Below, one piece after another: positions 1-8,863 of a DNA stretch of 59,596 nt. Location of the stretch: positions 1 to 59,596 of the forward strand of contig CAYTIB010000055.1 of the NCBI GenBank assembly GCA_964437725.1. Direction: 5' to 3'. The notes below the pieces were generated by a model. The model was given only the letters and a program-made list of their open reading frames with translations. It ran no database searches and was not told the DNA's origin. Within the stretch, counting starts at the first letter, position 1; each line of letters starts with the position of its first letter. The position numbers and the translations under genes were made by a program. Source of the DNA: CAYTIB01 sp964437725 (GTDB taxonomy: Bacteria; UBA8248; JACPRG01; G963555815).

Positions 1-45
1 AGTTCCTGAGTCGCTCCATAATTCAAAGAGGGTAGGAGCGTGAAT

Positions 46-1248
46 ATGGATTCGAAAGGATATATCGAGGAAGCGGATAAGTACGTAGCTAAAACCTATG
101 GTCGATATCCGATGGTGCCCGTTAGAGCAAAAGACACTCGAGTATGGGACGCCGATGGTAAGGAGTACACTGATTTCGTTTCTGGACTCGGTGTCATTAA
201 CTTGGGGCATTGTCATCCAAAAGTTGTTGAGGCCATACGTGAGCAGGCTGGTTCTCTGGTGCACACATCCAATTTATTTCATATACCACCCCAGATCGAT
301 CTGGCAAAGCGACTAACCGAAGTCTCCTTCGCCGATAGGGTCTATTTTTGTAACAGTGGAGCGGAGGCGAACGAATCAGCTATCAAGCTTGCAAGAAAAT
401 ACAGCAATGACAAGTATGGCGATGGTAGGGGGGAAATTATTACAATGCTCAATTCCTTTCATGGCCGCTCCCTGGCTACCCTCGCTGCAACCGGTCAGCC
501 CAAATACAGTAAGGGTTTTTATCCATATTCTCCGGGGTTTACGCATGTACCTTTCGACGATCTAGAAGCCACTGAAGCTGCGATCACCAATGCAACCTGT
601 GCCATCATGGTCGAACCGATCCAAGGAGAAGGAGGAGTCCAAATTCCGAGTCCAGGATATTTGATCGGCCTAAGAAACATTTGCGATTCACAAGATCTGG
701 TACTGATTTTTGACGAAGTCCAAACAGGAATGGGTCGTACCGGGACACTCTTTGCATATGAAAGTGAAAAGGTGGAGCCGGACGCCATGTCTCTGGCCAA
801 GTCGTTAGCGGGTGGAACAGCCATTGGCGCACTTTTGGCAAAAGAACCATTCATCTCCGCTCTCGGTCCCGGAACTCATGCTAGTACGTTCGGGGGAAAC
901 TTCTTAGCAACGGCCGCAGGGGTCGCTACCATGGACGTATTCGCTGAGGGTACCATTTTGGCGCATTGCAAAGAGATGGGAACTTATTTTACATCTGCAC
1001 TTAAATCACTCAGTGAGCACCATCAATGTATCAAAGAGATTCGGTCCAGAGGTTTGATGATTGGAATCGAGTTGGATCACGAAGGGATGGATTACGTCCC
1101 TATGGCTATGGAGCGGGGGTTTTTGATTAATTGTACCATGGGTAACGTTCTTCGGTTCTTACCTCCCCTGACAATTACGCAGAGTGACATTGATCGTCTC
1201 CTAAACGCACTGGACGAGCTTTTATCAGCTTCGAAGGCTTCAAGCTAA
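46..1248 (+). CDS. argD: Acetylornithine aminotransferase
   Basis: PLP enzyme that converts N-acetylglutamate semialdehyde to N-acetylornithine in cytoplasmic arginine synthesis. The 400 residues match the usual family length. Class III aminotransferase marks are visible: NSGAEANE near residue 103, FDEVQTGMGRTG near 223 and the PLP-binding lysine in SLAKSLAGG at about 252. An in-frame GTG at 40 lies only one base behind the AGGAG at 34-38, while the ATG at 46 has a spacing of seven, so 46 is preferred. argF follows after 9 bp and argG after that, so this is the start of an arginine operon whose upstream part lies outside the window. Related class III enzymes (succinylornithine or GABA aminotransferase) are less likely because of the neighbours. 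Confidence 0.93.
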   Translation: MDSKGYIEEADKYVAKTYGRYPMVPVRAKDTRVWDADGKEYTDFVSGLGVINLGHCHPKVVEAIREQAGSLVHTSNLFHIPPQIDLAKRLTEVSFADRVYFCNSGAEANESAIKLARKYSNDKYGDGRGEIITMLNSFHGRSLATLAATGQPKYSKGFYPYSPGFTHVPFDDLEATEAAITNATCAIMVEPIQGEGGVQIPSPGYLIGLRNICDSQDLVLIFDEVQTGMGRTGTLFAYESEKVEPDAMSLAKSLAGGTAIGALLAKEPFISALGPGTHASTFGGNFLATAAGVATMDVFAEGTILAHCKEMGTYFTSALKSLSEHHQCIKEIRSRGLMIGIELDHEGMDYVPMAMERGFLINCTMGNVLRFLPPLTITQSDIDRLLNALDELLSASKASS

Positions 1249-1257
1249 GGCCCCAAA

Positions 1258-2187
1258 ATGGCGAAACATCTGATCAGTATTGATGACTTTAGTACCGAAG
1301 AGATACATCAACTGTTTGCTCGGGTCGATTTTCTTCTCAAGACCCGCAAATCTGCCAAATCGCCAAAACCGCTTTCGGGAAAAATACTGGCAATGATTTT
1401 TCAGAAGCCATCAACACGGACACGGATCTCCTTCCATGTGGGAATGAAAGAGCTTGGGGGAGATGCCTTAATTCTGAGGGAAGATGAAATTCAGATTGGA
1501 CGTGGGGAGACATTGGCAGACACCGCCCGTGTCATGTCACGCTATGTCGATGGCATACTGATCCGAACCTTTAAGCAAAGTGATGTGGAAGCATTGGCAC
1601 AGCACGGGGACATACCCATCATAAATGGACTGACAGATACAGAGCATCCCTGCCAGATCCTGACAGACATCTATACTATACGTCAGAAAAACTCCGACTG
1701 GGCTCAATGCAAGATTACCTATATCGGTGACGGCAACAACGTTGCAAATTCCTGGCTACTGGCCGCAGGCAAATTAGGCTTGAATTTTTCCATGGCAACA
1801 CCTTCAACCTATGCGGCCGATTCATCAATCATCAAACAAGCCAGAAATCTCGCCGAAAAATCTGGGGCAGACCTCCAAATTGGAAATGACCCGCTACTGG
1901 CTGTACAGGGAGCCTGCGTCATCTATACTGACACCTGGGTGAGTATGGGAGAGGAAAACAAAAGACAAGAACGTCTGTCGAAGTTTAAGGGGTTTCAAGT
2001 AAACACTGATCTTTTGCGCAACGCTGACTCAAAGGCGATAGTAATGCACTGTCTTCCTGCCCACCGCGGTGAGGAAATCACAGATGAGGTCATCGATAGC
2101 ACCCAGAGCGTTGTTTTCGACCAAGCGGAGAATCGTCTACACGTCCAAAAAGGAATACTTGCTGAGCTGATGGAAAACAAAACATGA
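1258..2187 (+). CDS. argF: Ornithine carbamoyltransferase
   Basis: Joins carbamoyl phosphate and ornithine to make citrulline in arginine synthesis. The 309 residues are the normal length. The carbamoyl-phosphate site STRTR is at residues 52-56, the HPCQ motif near 127 and the ornithine-loop motif HCLPAHRGEE near 263. All three catalytic signatures are intact, so an active enzyme is expected. It lies 9 bp after argD and 13 bp before argG on the same strand. No clear Shine-Dalgarno precedes the ATG, which fits translation coupled to argD. Confidence 0.95.
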   Translation: MAKHLISIDDFSTEEIHQLFARVDFLLKTRKSAKSPKPLSGKILAMIFQKPSTRTRISFHVGMKELGGDALILREDEIQIGRGETLADTARVMSRYVDGILIRTFKQSDVEALAQHGDIPIINGLTDTEHPCQILTDIYTIRQKNSDWAQCKITYIGDGNNVANSWLLAAGKLGLNFSMATPSTYAADSSIIKQARNLAEKSGADLQIGNDPLLAVQGACVIYTDTWVSMGEENKRQERLSKFKGFQVNTDLLRNADSKAIVMHCLPAHRGEEITDEVIDSTQSVVFDQAENRLHVQKGILAELMENKT

Positions 2188-2200
2188 GGAAGGTGACAAG

Positions 2201-3418
2201 TTGAGTCAAAAAGTGCGTAAGATTGTCTTGGCCTATTCTGGTGGTCTAGATACCTCCGTAATCATTCAATGGCTACGAGAAAAATATAAATGCGGTGTGG
2301 TCGCATTCGTCGCAGATTTGGGACAGGACGAGGACCTAGAAGCCACTCGGGAGAAGGCCCTTCGTACTGGTGCAGATGAATGTTATGTGGAAGACCTTCG
2401 AGAGGAATTTATCCAAGATTACGTTTTCCCAATGCTTCGAGCTGGTGCAGTTTATGAGGATGGATATCTGTTAGGGACCTCTATCGCCAGACCTTTAATC
2501 GCAAAAACTCAGGTGGACATTGCTCGCAAGATAAAAGCTGATGCCGTTTCACATGGCGCCACAGGAAAGGGAAATGATCAGGTTCGTTTCGAACTCACCT
2601 ACTTGGCCCTCAATCCCGAAATCAAGATCATTGCACCGTGGCGTGAGTGGTCCTTCAAAGGCCGGGAGGATCTAATCTCTTATGCGAAAAAAAACAATAT
2701 CCCTGTGCCCGTATCCCAAGATAAACCCTATAGCACAGACCGAAACCTCCTACACATCAGCTTCGAAGGTGGAATCTTAGAGGACCCCTGGTCCGAGCCA
2801 CCAAAAGACATGTTCGTCCTTACGGTTTCGCCAGAGGAAGCACCAAACGAGCCCGAATTCGTCGAGATCGAATTCGAGAAAGGGGATCCCATTGCCATCG
2901 ACAAGAAAATTTATCCCCCAGCTGCGCTACTTACAAAGCTAAACAAGCTAGGGGGGACACACGGCGTTGGGAGGGCAGACCTCGTTGAAAATCGGTTTGT
3001 TGGCATGAAGTCTAGAGGGGTTTACGAAACTCCCGGGGGCACAATTCTGCATACTGCCCGAGCTGCGTTGGAATCCATCGTTCTCGATCGTGAGGTGCTA
3101 CACCTGCGAAACCAACTCATGATGAAATACGCTGAGCTAGTTTACTACGGTTTCTGGTTCTCCCCAGAACGAGAGATGATCCAGGCAGCCGTAGACAAGG
3201 CTGCTGTATCAATTACGGGAACTGCCCGTGTGAAGCTTTTTAAAGGCTCATGTACCGCGGTCGGGCGCAAATCACCCCATTCCCTCTACAGTCCTGATCA
3301 CGCTACTTTTGAAGCGGAAAACGTTTACGACCAAAAACATGCCGAAGGGTTTATCCGCCTCAACGCACTACGTCTAATGATGCGTGCATCCATTGAAAAG
3401 GATCATCAGGACAACTAA
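2201..3418 (+). CDS. argG: Argininosuccinate synthase
   Basis: ATP-dependent ligation of citrulline and aspartate to argininosuccinate. 405 residues, the usual size for the class. The N-terminal PP-loop AYSGGLDTS (residues 11-19) binds ATP, and GATGKGNDQVRFE near 127 is a conserved synthase segment. The start is a TTG at 2201 behind AGGAAGG at 2187-2193, a good spacing. It is the last gene of the argDFG run. The next gene, secF, is convergent, so argH (argininosuccinate lyase), often found here, is not adjacent. Confidence 0.96.
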   Translation: MSQKVRKIVLAYSGGLDTSVIIQWLREKYKCGVVAFVADLGQDEDLEATREKALRTGADECYVEDLREEFIQDYVFPMLRAGAVYEDGYLLGTSIARPLIAKTQVDIARKIKADAVSHGATGKGNDQVRFELTYLALNPEIKIIAPWREWSFKGREDLISYAKKNNIPVPVSQDKPYSTDRNLLHISFEGGILEDPWSEPPKDMFVLTVSPEEAPNEPEFVEIEFEKGDPIAIDKKIYPPAALLTKLNKLGGTHGVGRADLVENRFVGMKSRGVYETPGGTILHTARAALESIVLDREVLHLRNQLMMKYAELVYYGFWFSPEREMIQAAVDKAAVSITGTARVKLFKGSCTAVGRKSPHSLYSPDHATFEAENVYDQKHAEGFIRLNALRLMMRASIEKDHQDN

Positions 3419-3562
3419 ACATTTTGATGGGGTTTGGAGGGGGTTGCTGGCTAGCCTATTGATAGTTCAAAGTTCTCCTACCACTAAACACTCCATTTTG
3501 CGGTGTCATTCCATCTGCGAATATTTCGACACAAGAAAGAGCAAAATAGGGAAGGGAGAAGA

Positions 3563-4495
3563 TCAGCCACTCTTTTTCCGTTTTCGCAGGGAAATGGCAG
3601 CTGCTTCGCCCGGTGTCCAGGCCAGGATGATAGGTGAAGCGATGTAAATTGAAGAATACGTACCCGCAACAACTCCAATCAGGAGCGCAAAAGCAAATCC
3701 TCTAATCACCTCACCGCCAAGAAAGTAAAGAGACAGAACAACCATCAACGTCGTACCGGAGGTCAGGATTGTACGGCTAATTGTCTGGTTGATACTGGTG
3801 TTAATCAAGTCAGAAATAGTTTCTTTGCGGAGATTCTTGAGATTTTCACGGATCCGGTCGAAAACGACTATGGTATCGTTCAAAGAATACCCTATTATTG
3901 TCAAAATTGCGGCTATTACTGGAAGAGTAAATTCCAAGTGCATCAAAGAAAAGGCAGAGATAATGATCAGGACATCGTGGACTAAGGCAGCGATTGCTGC
4001 AACTGCAAATCTGAACTCAAATCGCCAGGTGACATAGATAAGAATCCCAATTATGGAATAAAGGATTGCCAGTAGAGCCTTATGCCTCAGGTCCGCCCCA
4101 ACAGTTGGTCCTACCGTCTCTACCCTTCGCACTTCAAAAGCATCTTTTCCTCCAAAAGCTTCAGACATAGCATTCCGAATTTGGGTTGTGAGTTCTCGCA
4201 CCTCCGCACTGGATTTCTCTACTCGGATTAGAACCTCCCGAGAATCGCCGAATTCCTGAACAACGGTATCACCAACATTTAGTCTCTCTATAGCCGTTCG
4301 AACAATTGTAATCGGCTGTGGGGTCTTAAATCGAACTTGGACCATCGTCCCACCGAGAAAATCGATTCCATAGTTGGGACCCCCCCGTGCCATAAGCGAT
4401 ATCAGTCCCATGAGCAGTACTATCCCCGATACAACGAGGGCAATCTTACGAATTTTTATAAAGTTGATGTTAGCGGTTGGGTTGAAAAATTGCAT
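3563..4495 (-). CDS. secF: Protein translocase subunit SecF
   Basis: Inner-membrane partner of SecD that uses the proton motive force to help preproteins finish crossing the SecYEG channel. 310 residues with an N-terminal membrane segment (about 17-37), a periplasmic domain with the FLGGTMVQVRF segment, and a block of five C-terminal membrane helices starting near residue 140. The SecF signature GYSLNDTIVVFDRIREN is present near 202. It begins 9 bp after secD with AGGA seven bases before the ATG, and is the last gene of a tgt-yajC-secD-secF run. The short positively charged tail is normal. Confidence 0.95.
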   Translation of the reverse strand: MQFFNPTANINFIKIRKIALVVSGIVLLMGLISLMARGGPNYGIDFLGGTMVQVRFKTPQPITIVRTAIERLNVGDTVVQEFGDSREVLIRVEKSSAEVRELTTQIRNAMSEAFGGKDAFEVRRVETVGPTVGADLRHKALLAILYSIIGILIYVTWRFEFRFAVAAIAALVHDVLIIISAFSLMHLEFTLPVIAAILTIIGYSLNDTIVVFDRIRENLKNLRKETISDLINTSINQTISRTILTSGTTLMVVLSLYFLGGEVIRGFAFALLIGVVAGTYSSIYIASPIILAWTPGEAAAISLRKRKKSG

Positions 4496-4504
4496 ACGAA
4501 GTTC

Positions 4505-6049
4505 CTAGATACTGAGTGTCCGAACTTGTCGACGGGCCAAAATCATGTCAAGTATCACTCGTGTACAGAAAATGGCGGTAAACATGCTAACCACAATCCC
4601 GACGGACAACGTGATGGCAAAACCGCGTACTGGCCCAGTCCCAAATTGGAGTAAAACCAAAGCGGCAATGAGAGTCGTAACATTCGCATCCATAATCGTC
4701 AAAAATGCGCGCCCGTACCCCTGATCTACCGCTGCTCGGATAGTTTTCCCTAACCGAAGTTCCTCACGGATTCTCTCAAATATCAAATCATTGGCATCGA
4801 TCGCCATACCCACTGTGAGTATTAACCCTGCAATTCCAGGCAAAGTCAGGGTAGCACCAAATCCCGCCATAACTCCCATAATAATAATAAGATTAAAGAT
4901 CAGAGCCATTACCGCCAGAATTCCCGCAAGTTTGTAGTAAATCACCATAAAGATGAGCACCAAAACACCACCAAGGATGATCGATACGACTCCCGCACGG
5001 ATAGAATCCCGTCCGAGTGAAGGACCAACCGTCCGCTCTTCCAATATTTTCACCGGGGCAGGGAGGGCACCCGCACGTAGAACGATAGCAAGATCACGGG
5101 CCTCGTCGTCAGAAAAACTACCGGAAATGACCGCGGTCCCACCGGATATTCTTTCCTGGATGACAGGAGCCGAATAGATCATCTTATCCAAAACAATGGC
5201 AAGTCTTTTTTTAACATTGGTCGCCGTAATGCGATCAAACAGTCTTGATCCGCGGCTATCAAAGCGCACACTCACTTGTGGCTGATTAAATTGTTGCCCG
5301 AACTCCACCCTCGCATCTACCAAGGAATTACCCGTCAAAACTGTCCGCCGTTTCAGGAGAAATGGCTCGCGGTCCTCCTCTTTCCGAGTTTCCTTGTTGA
5401 TGATAGGCCTATAGAGGATCTCACTGCCTGGAGGGATACGTCCTTTTAGGGCTTCCTCGAGGCTGTGCTTGTCATCCACAAGCTTAAATTCTAGCAAGGC
5501 CGTCCGGCCAATTAGTCGCTTTGCACGCTCTGGATCCTCAACACCGGGTAGCTGAATCACTAACCGGTGAGCACCCTGTCGGACCAAGCTCGGCTCTGAA
5601 ACACCAAATTGGTCGACTCGGTTGCGCATTGTTTCCAATGCCTGACGAACCGCGAGATCTTCCACTTGTTGTCGGGCACCCTCAACCATTTCTATAAGGT
5701 ACTCATCACCCTTTTCACGCCGCAACCGAAGATCACGAAAACCCTGAAGAATTTTTTCTACTCTTATCCGATCTGCTTCTTCAGGAAGAGAAACCTTCAG
5801 AAAATCTTTTTCCCGGGAAAAATTAGCGTACCTAACCCCACGACGATTAAATCGATCTCTGATATCTTGGGAATTGCGCTCCAGGAAGCCTTCAACAGCC
5901 TTGTCAACCTCAACCTCAAGAACTAAATGCATACCCCCTTGGAGGTCCAACCCAAGATTGATGGTCTTATTCAGAGGGACGGCATACCAGACGGAAATAG
6001 CCAGAACAATGAGAATGGCCCCAATTTTCCAGGCAAAAAGCGATTTCAT
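4505..6049 (-). CDS. secD: Protein translocase subunit SecD
   Basis: Large periplasmic-domain subunit of the SecDF-YajC complex that pulls secreted proteins outward using proton flow. With the start at 6049 the protein has 514 residues: an N-terminal helix, the conserved GLDLQGGMHLVLEV segment near residue 31, a large periplasmic domain with a repeated basefold, and six C-terminal helices containing GMAIDANDLIFERIREE. The ATG at 6049 is preceded by AGGA at a spacing of eight; the longer frame to 6088 adds a charged leader that does not fit the family. secF follows after 9 bp. Confidence 0.95.
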   Translation of the reverse strand: MKSLFAWKIGAILIVLAISVWYAVPLNKTINLGLDLQGGMHLVLEVEVDKAVEGFLERNSQDIRDRFNRRGVRYANFSREKDFLKVSLPEEADRIRVEKILQGFRDLRLRREKGDEYLIEMVEGARQQVEDLAVRQALETMRNRVDQFGVSEPSLVRQGAHRLVIQLPGVEDPERAKRLIGRTALLEFKLVDDKHSLEEALKGRIPPGSEILYRPIINKETRKEEDREPFLLKRRTVLTGNSLVDARVEFGQQFNQPQVSVRFDSRGSRLFDRITATNVKKRLAIVLDKMIYSAPVIQERISGGTAVISGSFSDDEARDLAIVLRAGALPAPVKILEERTVGPSLGRDSIRAGVVSIILGGVLVLIFMVIYYKLAGILAVMALIFNLIIIMGVMAGFGATLTLPGIAGLILTVGMAIDANDLIFERIREELRLGKTIRAAVDQGYGRAFLTIMDANVTTLIAALVLLQFGTGPVRGFAITLSVGIVVSMFTAIFCTRVILDMILARRQVRTLSI

Positions 6050-6359
6050 AGCACTAGTCCTGTTTCTTTCTGGACGGACCACATACACATTCTATCCAGC
6101 GCAATTTTGAATAAATGACACCCTCTATCATATTTCTCTCTCGCCAAACCAAGAAAGCTTTCAAAGCTTCTCAACTCCTGGTAAACATCCAGGCTTGGAA
6201 AAAGTTATGGGAATAAGTATCTATTCGTCTCGGACAATGGCAACACAGCAACGGGAAAAGCTTAGAATGACGCTTTCTACCCCTTAAAGCAGGGTAGGCC
6301 AAGCCGCCCAACTATGCGATCAACCAATAGGTCGTCGGACTTTTGAAGACCTACCTATT
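6050..6359. other. 310-bp gap between yajC and secD
   Basis: No gene is seen in either direction. At the yajC side there is an interrupted inverted repeat, AATAGGT at 6326-6332 with ACCTATT at 6353-6359 and an inner GTC/GAC pair. It could fold just after the yajC stop, but no T-run follows on the minus strand, so it is not a classical terminator. A short self-complementary AAGCTTT/AAAGCTT lies around 6150-6168. The gap is long for an otherwise tight operon and may hold a secDF promoter, although no convincing -35/-10 pair was found. Confidence 0.4.
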
Positions 6360-6731
6360 TTATTCGTCGCCGTTTTCGTCGCCTTCACCTTCTTCGTCTT
6401 TTGAGTTTCCGCCTCCACGTCCGGTAACGGTCGTTATATTAGTCTTGTTAACTCGAATCCGAACGTTTTCAGCAATTTCCAACCACACCTTGTCGTCCCT
6501 AATTTTTGACACAGTCCCGTGGATTCCCCCGGTTGTCGTCACTTGATCGCTCGGGGATAAACCTTCCAAAAGTCTTCGATGCTCCGCTTGTTTCTTCTGC
6601 TGGGGCCGGATCATCAAGAAATAGATGATAGCGAACACCATTGCAAACGGAAGGAGAAGTCCAGCAATCCCACCGGTCGACTCTCCTCCACCTCCGGCCC
6701 CACCCATTGCGTATACGTAATCTACCAACAT
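6360..6731 (-). CDS. yajC: Preprotein translocase subunit YajC
   Basis: Small single-span membrane protein that associates with SecDF. 123 residues: a glycine-rich N-terminus, one membrane helix at about 22-40 (GLLLPFAMVFAIIYFLMIRP), the hallmark RPQQKKQAEH just after it, and the cytoplasmic YajC domain with TTGGIHGTV. The end is unusual for its acidity: the last 18 or so residues are mostly Gly, Glu and Asp. GAGGAG sits eight bases before the ATG. A promoter candidate lies at 6787-6815. It is followed by secD and preceded by tgt, the common arrangement. Confidence 0.95.
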   Translation of the reverse strand: MLVDYVYAMGGAGGGGESTGGIAGLLLPFAMVFAIIYFLMIRPQQKKQAEHRRLLEGLSPSDQVTTTGGIHGTVSKIRDDKVWLEIAENVRIRVNKTNITTVTGRGGGNSKDEEGEGDENGDE

Positions 6732-6786
6732 AAGTCATTCTCCTCGTCCGCCGCTTCTCATAGCGGCCTGAATAGCAAACGGCTCC

Positions 6787-6815
6787 CTTCTATCAAACCA
6801 GCCCCCGGGTGTCAA
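6787..6815 (-). promoter_or_regulatory. Candidate sigma70-type promoter for yajC-secDF
   Basis: On the minus strand TTGACA (6815-6810) is followed after 17 bases by TAGAAG (6792-6787). The -35 is perfect; the -10 matches the consensus at four of six positions. It lies in the gap between tgt and yajC, about 55 bases before the yajC start. This is sequence matching only. Confidence 0.4.
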
Positions 6816-6859
6816 ACCGACGGAAACTAGACTCGCCAATTGACTAATCACACACTAAG

Positions 6860-7999
6860 TCAGACAGGTTCCTTTTCCTCCGAAATTGAATCAAGCCATC
6901 GCCGTGCAACATTTTCCAGGTCGTCTCGACCGATTGCCTCTCTTAGTTCGCTCAATATGCGATTGTAAAAACAAAGATTGTGCAGCGTATTAAGTCTAAA
7001 CGCGAGAAGTTCCTTAGCCACGAAAAGATGCCGTAGATAAGCCCGGCTGAAATTCCGACAAGTGTAACACGCACAGTCCAAGTCAATGGGTGCCTCATCT
7101 TCCCGATACCGAGCATTCTTAATCATAATCTTGCCCCGGGAGGTGAAAAGGCAACCGTTTCGGGCATGTCGGGTGGGCATCACACAATCGAACAAGTCCA
7201 CACCAGTAAGAACTCCCCTAACCAAATCCTCAGGCGTTCCAACCCCCATCCAGTAGCGAGGCTTATCTATGGGGAGCTGTTCCATAGCGCACTCGGCCAT
7301 GTCATACATCAGTTCCTTAGGCTCTCCGAGGCATAGTCCACCCACAGCATACCCGGGAAAATCAAGATCAACCAACTCTTCAGCGCTTCTTTTCCGCTCC
7401 TCCTCAATTACACCCCCTTGAACAATGCCAAAAAGCACACCCCGGCGATTTTTCTCTCTCCAATTCTCCAGGGCCTCCTTACAACGTCGTGCCCAAACGG
7501 TGGTCATATCAACAGACCTTTGAGTTCGGTCATCGGTGCACGGGTACGGAACAGGATCATCCAACGGCATAAGAATATCAGAACCCAGTGCCGTTTGAAT
7601 CTCAATCACTTTCTCCGGGGTAAAACGATGGCGGCTACCGTCAAGGTGTGATTGAAACTCCACACATTCCTCAGACACACTTGAAAGTCCCTTAAGACTG
7701 TACGCCTGAAAACCACCGCTATCGGTGAGAATAGGATACTCCCAGCCCATGAAGCTGTGAAGTCCGCCCATGGATCGGATGAGTTCATGCCCCGGCCGCA
7801 TGTAAAGATGATAAGTATTCGCTACAAGGATCTGAGTTCCCACACCTTCTAGGTCCTCTGGGGAAAGAGCCTTAACCGTAGCCTGAGTTCCGACAGCCAT
7901 AAAGGCAGGCGTATCGACCAATCCACGATCGGTCTGCATTTGTGCGGCCCGCCCGCAACCCCCTGAAACACTATCAAGTACTTCAAAAGAGAAAACCAA
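6860..7999 (-). CDS. tgt: Queuine tRNA-ribosyltransferase
   Basis: Exchanges guanine-34 for preQ1 in tRNAs with GUN anticodons, the first step that commits tRNA to queuosine. From the TTG at 7999 the protein has 379 residues, the normal bacterial size. Visible motifs: TPAFMAVGTQATVKAL near residue 30, the active-site region LTDSGGFQAYSL near 90, GIVQGG near 190, and the zinc site with CACYTC followed by a downstream His near 300. The open frame runs further upstream to 8116, but that part overlaps the ABC gene and does not match the family, and no strong Shine-Dalgarno decides the start. It lies upstream of yajC-secD-secF, a classic order. Confidence 0.93.
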   Translation of the reverse strand: MVFSFEVLDSVSGGCGRAAQMQTDRGLVDTPAFMAVGTQATVKALSPEDLEGVGTQILVANTYHLYMRPGHELIRSMGGLHSFMGWEYPILTDSGGFQAYSLKGLSSVSEECVEFQSHLDGSRHRFTPEKVIEIQTALGSDILMPLDDPVPYPCTDDRTQRSVDMTTVWARRCKEALENWREKNRRGVLFGIVQGGVIEEERKRSAEELVDLDFPGYAVGGLCLGEPKELMYDMAECAMEQLPIDKPRYWMGVGTPEDLVRGVLTGVDLFDCVMPTRHARNGCLFTSRGKIMIKNARYREDEAPIDLDCACYTCRNFSRAYLRHLFVAKELLAFRLNTLHNLCFYNRILSELREAIGRDDLENVARRWLDSISEEKEPV

Positions 8000-8022
8000 G
8001 GTAGATATAGTCCATGTAGGTA

Positions 8023-8784
8023 TCAGGTTACTTGGATAGGCCCTTCGGCACTGCCCGTAATAAATTGATGGACAACCGGATCGGTGGAATTCTGAATACT
8101 TTCCGGGGTCCCGCAAACTTGTATTCGACCGTCATGTAACATAGCGATCCTATCCCCTACCTTGAAAGCACCCTCGATATCATGACTAATGACAAAGGAT
8201 GTAACATCCAGTTCTTTCTGCATGTGCATAATCAAACGGTCAATGGTATCGCATAGGATAGGGTCAAGTCCCGTGGTCGGCTCATCGTACAAAATAATAG
8301 GGGGGTCCAAGGCGATAGCCCGGGCGAGCCCAACTCGCTTGCGCATTCCGCCCGACAACTCAGCGGGCATCTTTTTTTCTACCCCCTCCAAACCCACCAA
8401 ACGCAGCTTTTCCAACACCTTGCTCTCAATTTCAACCTTACCAAGCTGACTGTGTTCCCTAAGGGGGAATGCAACATTATCAAGAACATTCATTGAATCG
8501 AATAATGCAGCATTTTGAAACAACATACCAAATTTTCGCCGTACATGATCCATTGCATTTATAGGAATAGGAGTAACATCCTCTCCATCTATAAAAATCT
8601 GCCCCACATCCGGTTTCAGTAAACCAATAATATGTTTCAGCAGGACACTCTTACCAATTCCAGATCTACCTATCACAACGGTCGTTTGGCCTCGAAGGAC
8701 ATCTAGGGTTACGCCCTTCAGAACCTCGTGCCCATCAAACCTTCGATGAATATCGTGCACGCGGATAACAACGTCATCTGTCAT
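8023..8784 (-). CDS. MlaF-like ABC transporter ATPase
   Basis: Cytoplasmic ATPase of the MlaF/Ttg2A family, which powers phospholipid movement between inner and outer membrane together with MlaE permease. 253 residues from the ATG at 8784, which has AGAGGA about nine bases upstream. Walker A GRSGIGKSVLLK near residue 38, signature LSGGMRKRVGLARA near 140 and Walker B IILYDEPTTGLDP just after it are intact. The variant Walker A (GIGKS) and VGLARA signature are typical of MlaF. No MlaE, MlaD or other partner is next to it: alr lies upstream and tgt downstream. The partners must be elsewhere, or the ATPase serves another permease. Confidence 0.82.
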   Translation of the reverse strand: MTDDVVIRVHDIHRRFDGHEVLKGVTLDVLRGQTTVVIGRSGIGKSVLLKHIIGLLKPDVGQIFIDGEDVTPIPINAMDHVRRKFGMLFQNAALFDSMNVLDNVAFPLREHSQLGKVEIESKVLEKLRLVGLEGVEKKMPAELSGGMRKRVGLARAIALDPPIILYDEPTTGLDPILCDTIDRLIMHMQKELDVTSFVISHDIEGAFKVGDRIAMLHDGRIQVCGTPESIQNSTDPVVHQFITGSAEGPIQVT

Positions 8785-8863
8785 CAGTGGAATCCTCTTT
8801 TGCCGAACTAGACTAACCGAAAATGGTCCGAAATTCTCTTCACCCCGTGTTAGTCGCCTAAGA

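Noticed and set aside
6343..6546. Plus-strand frame rich in Ser, Pro and Phe
   Set aside because: It is the mirror of the acidic, Gly/Glu/Asp-rich end of yajC on the other strand; no ribosome-binding site and no homology pattern.
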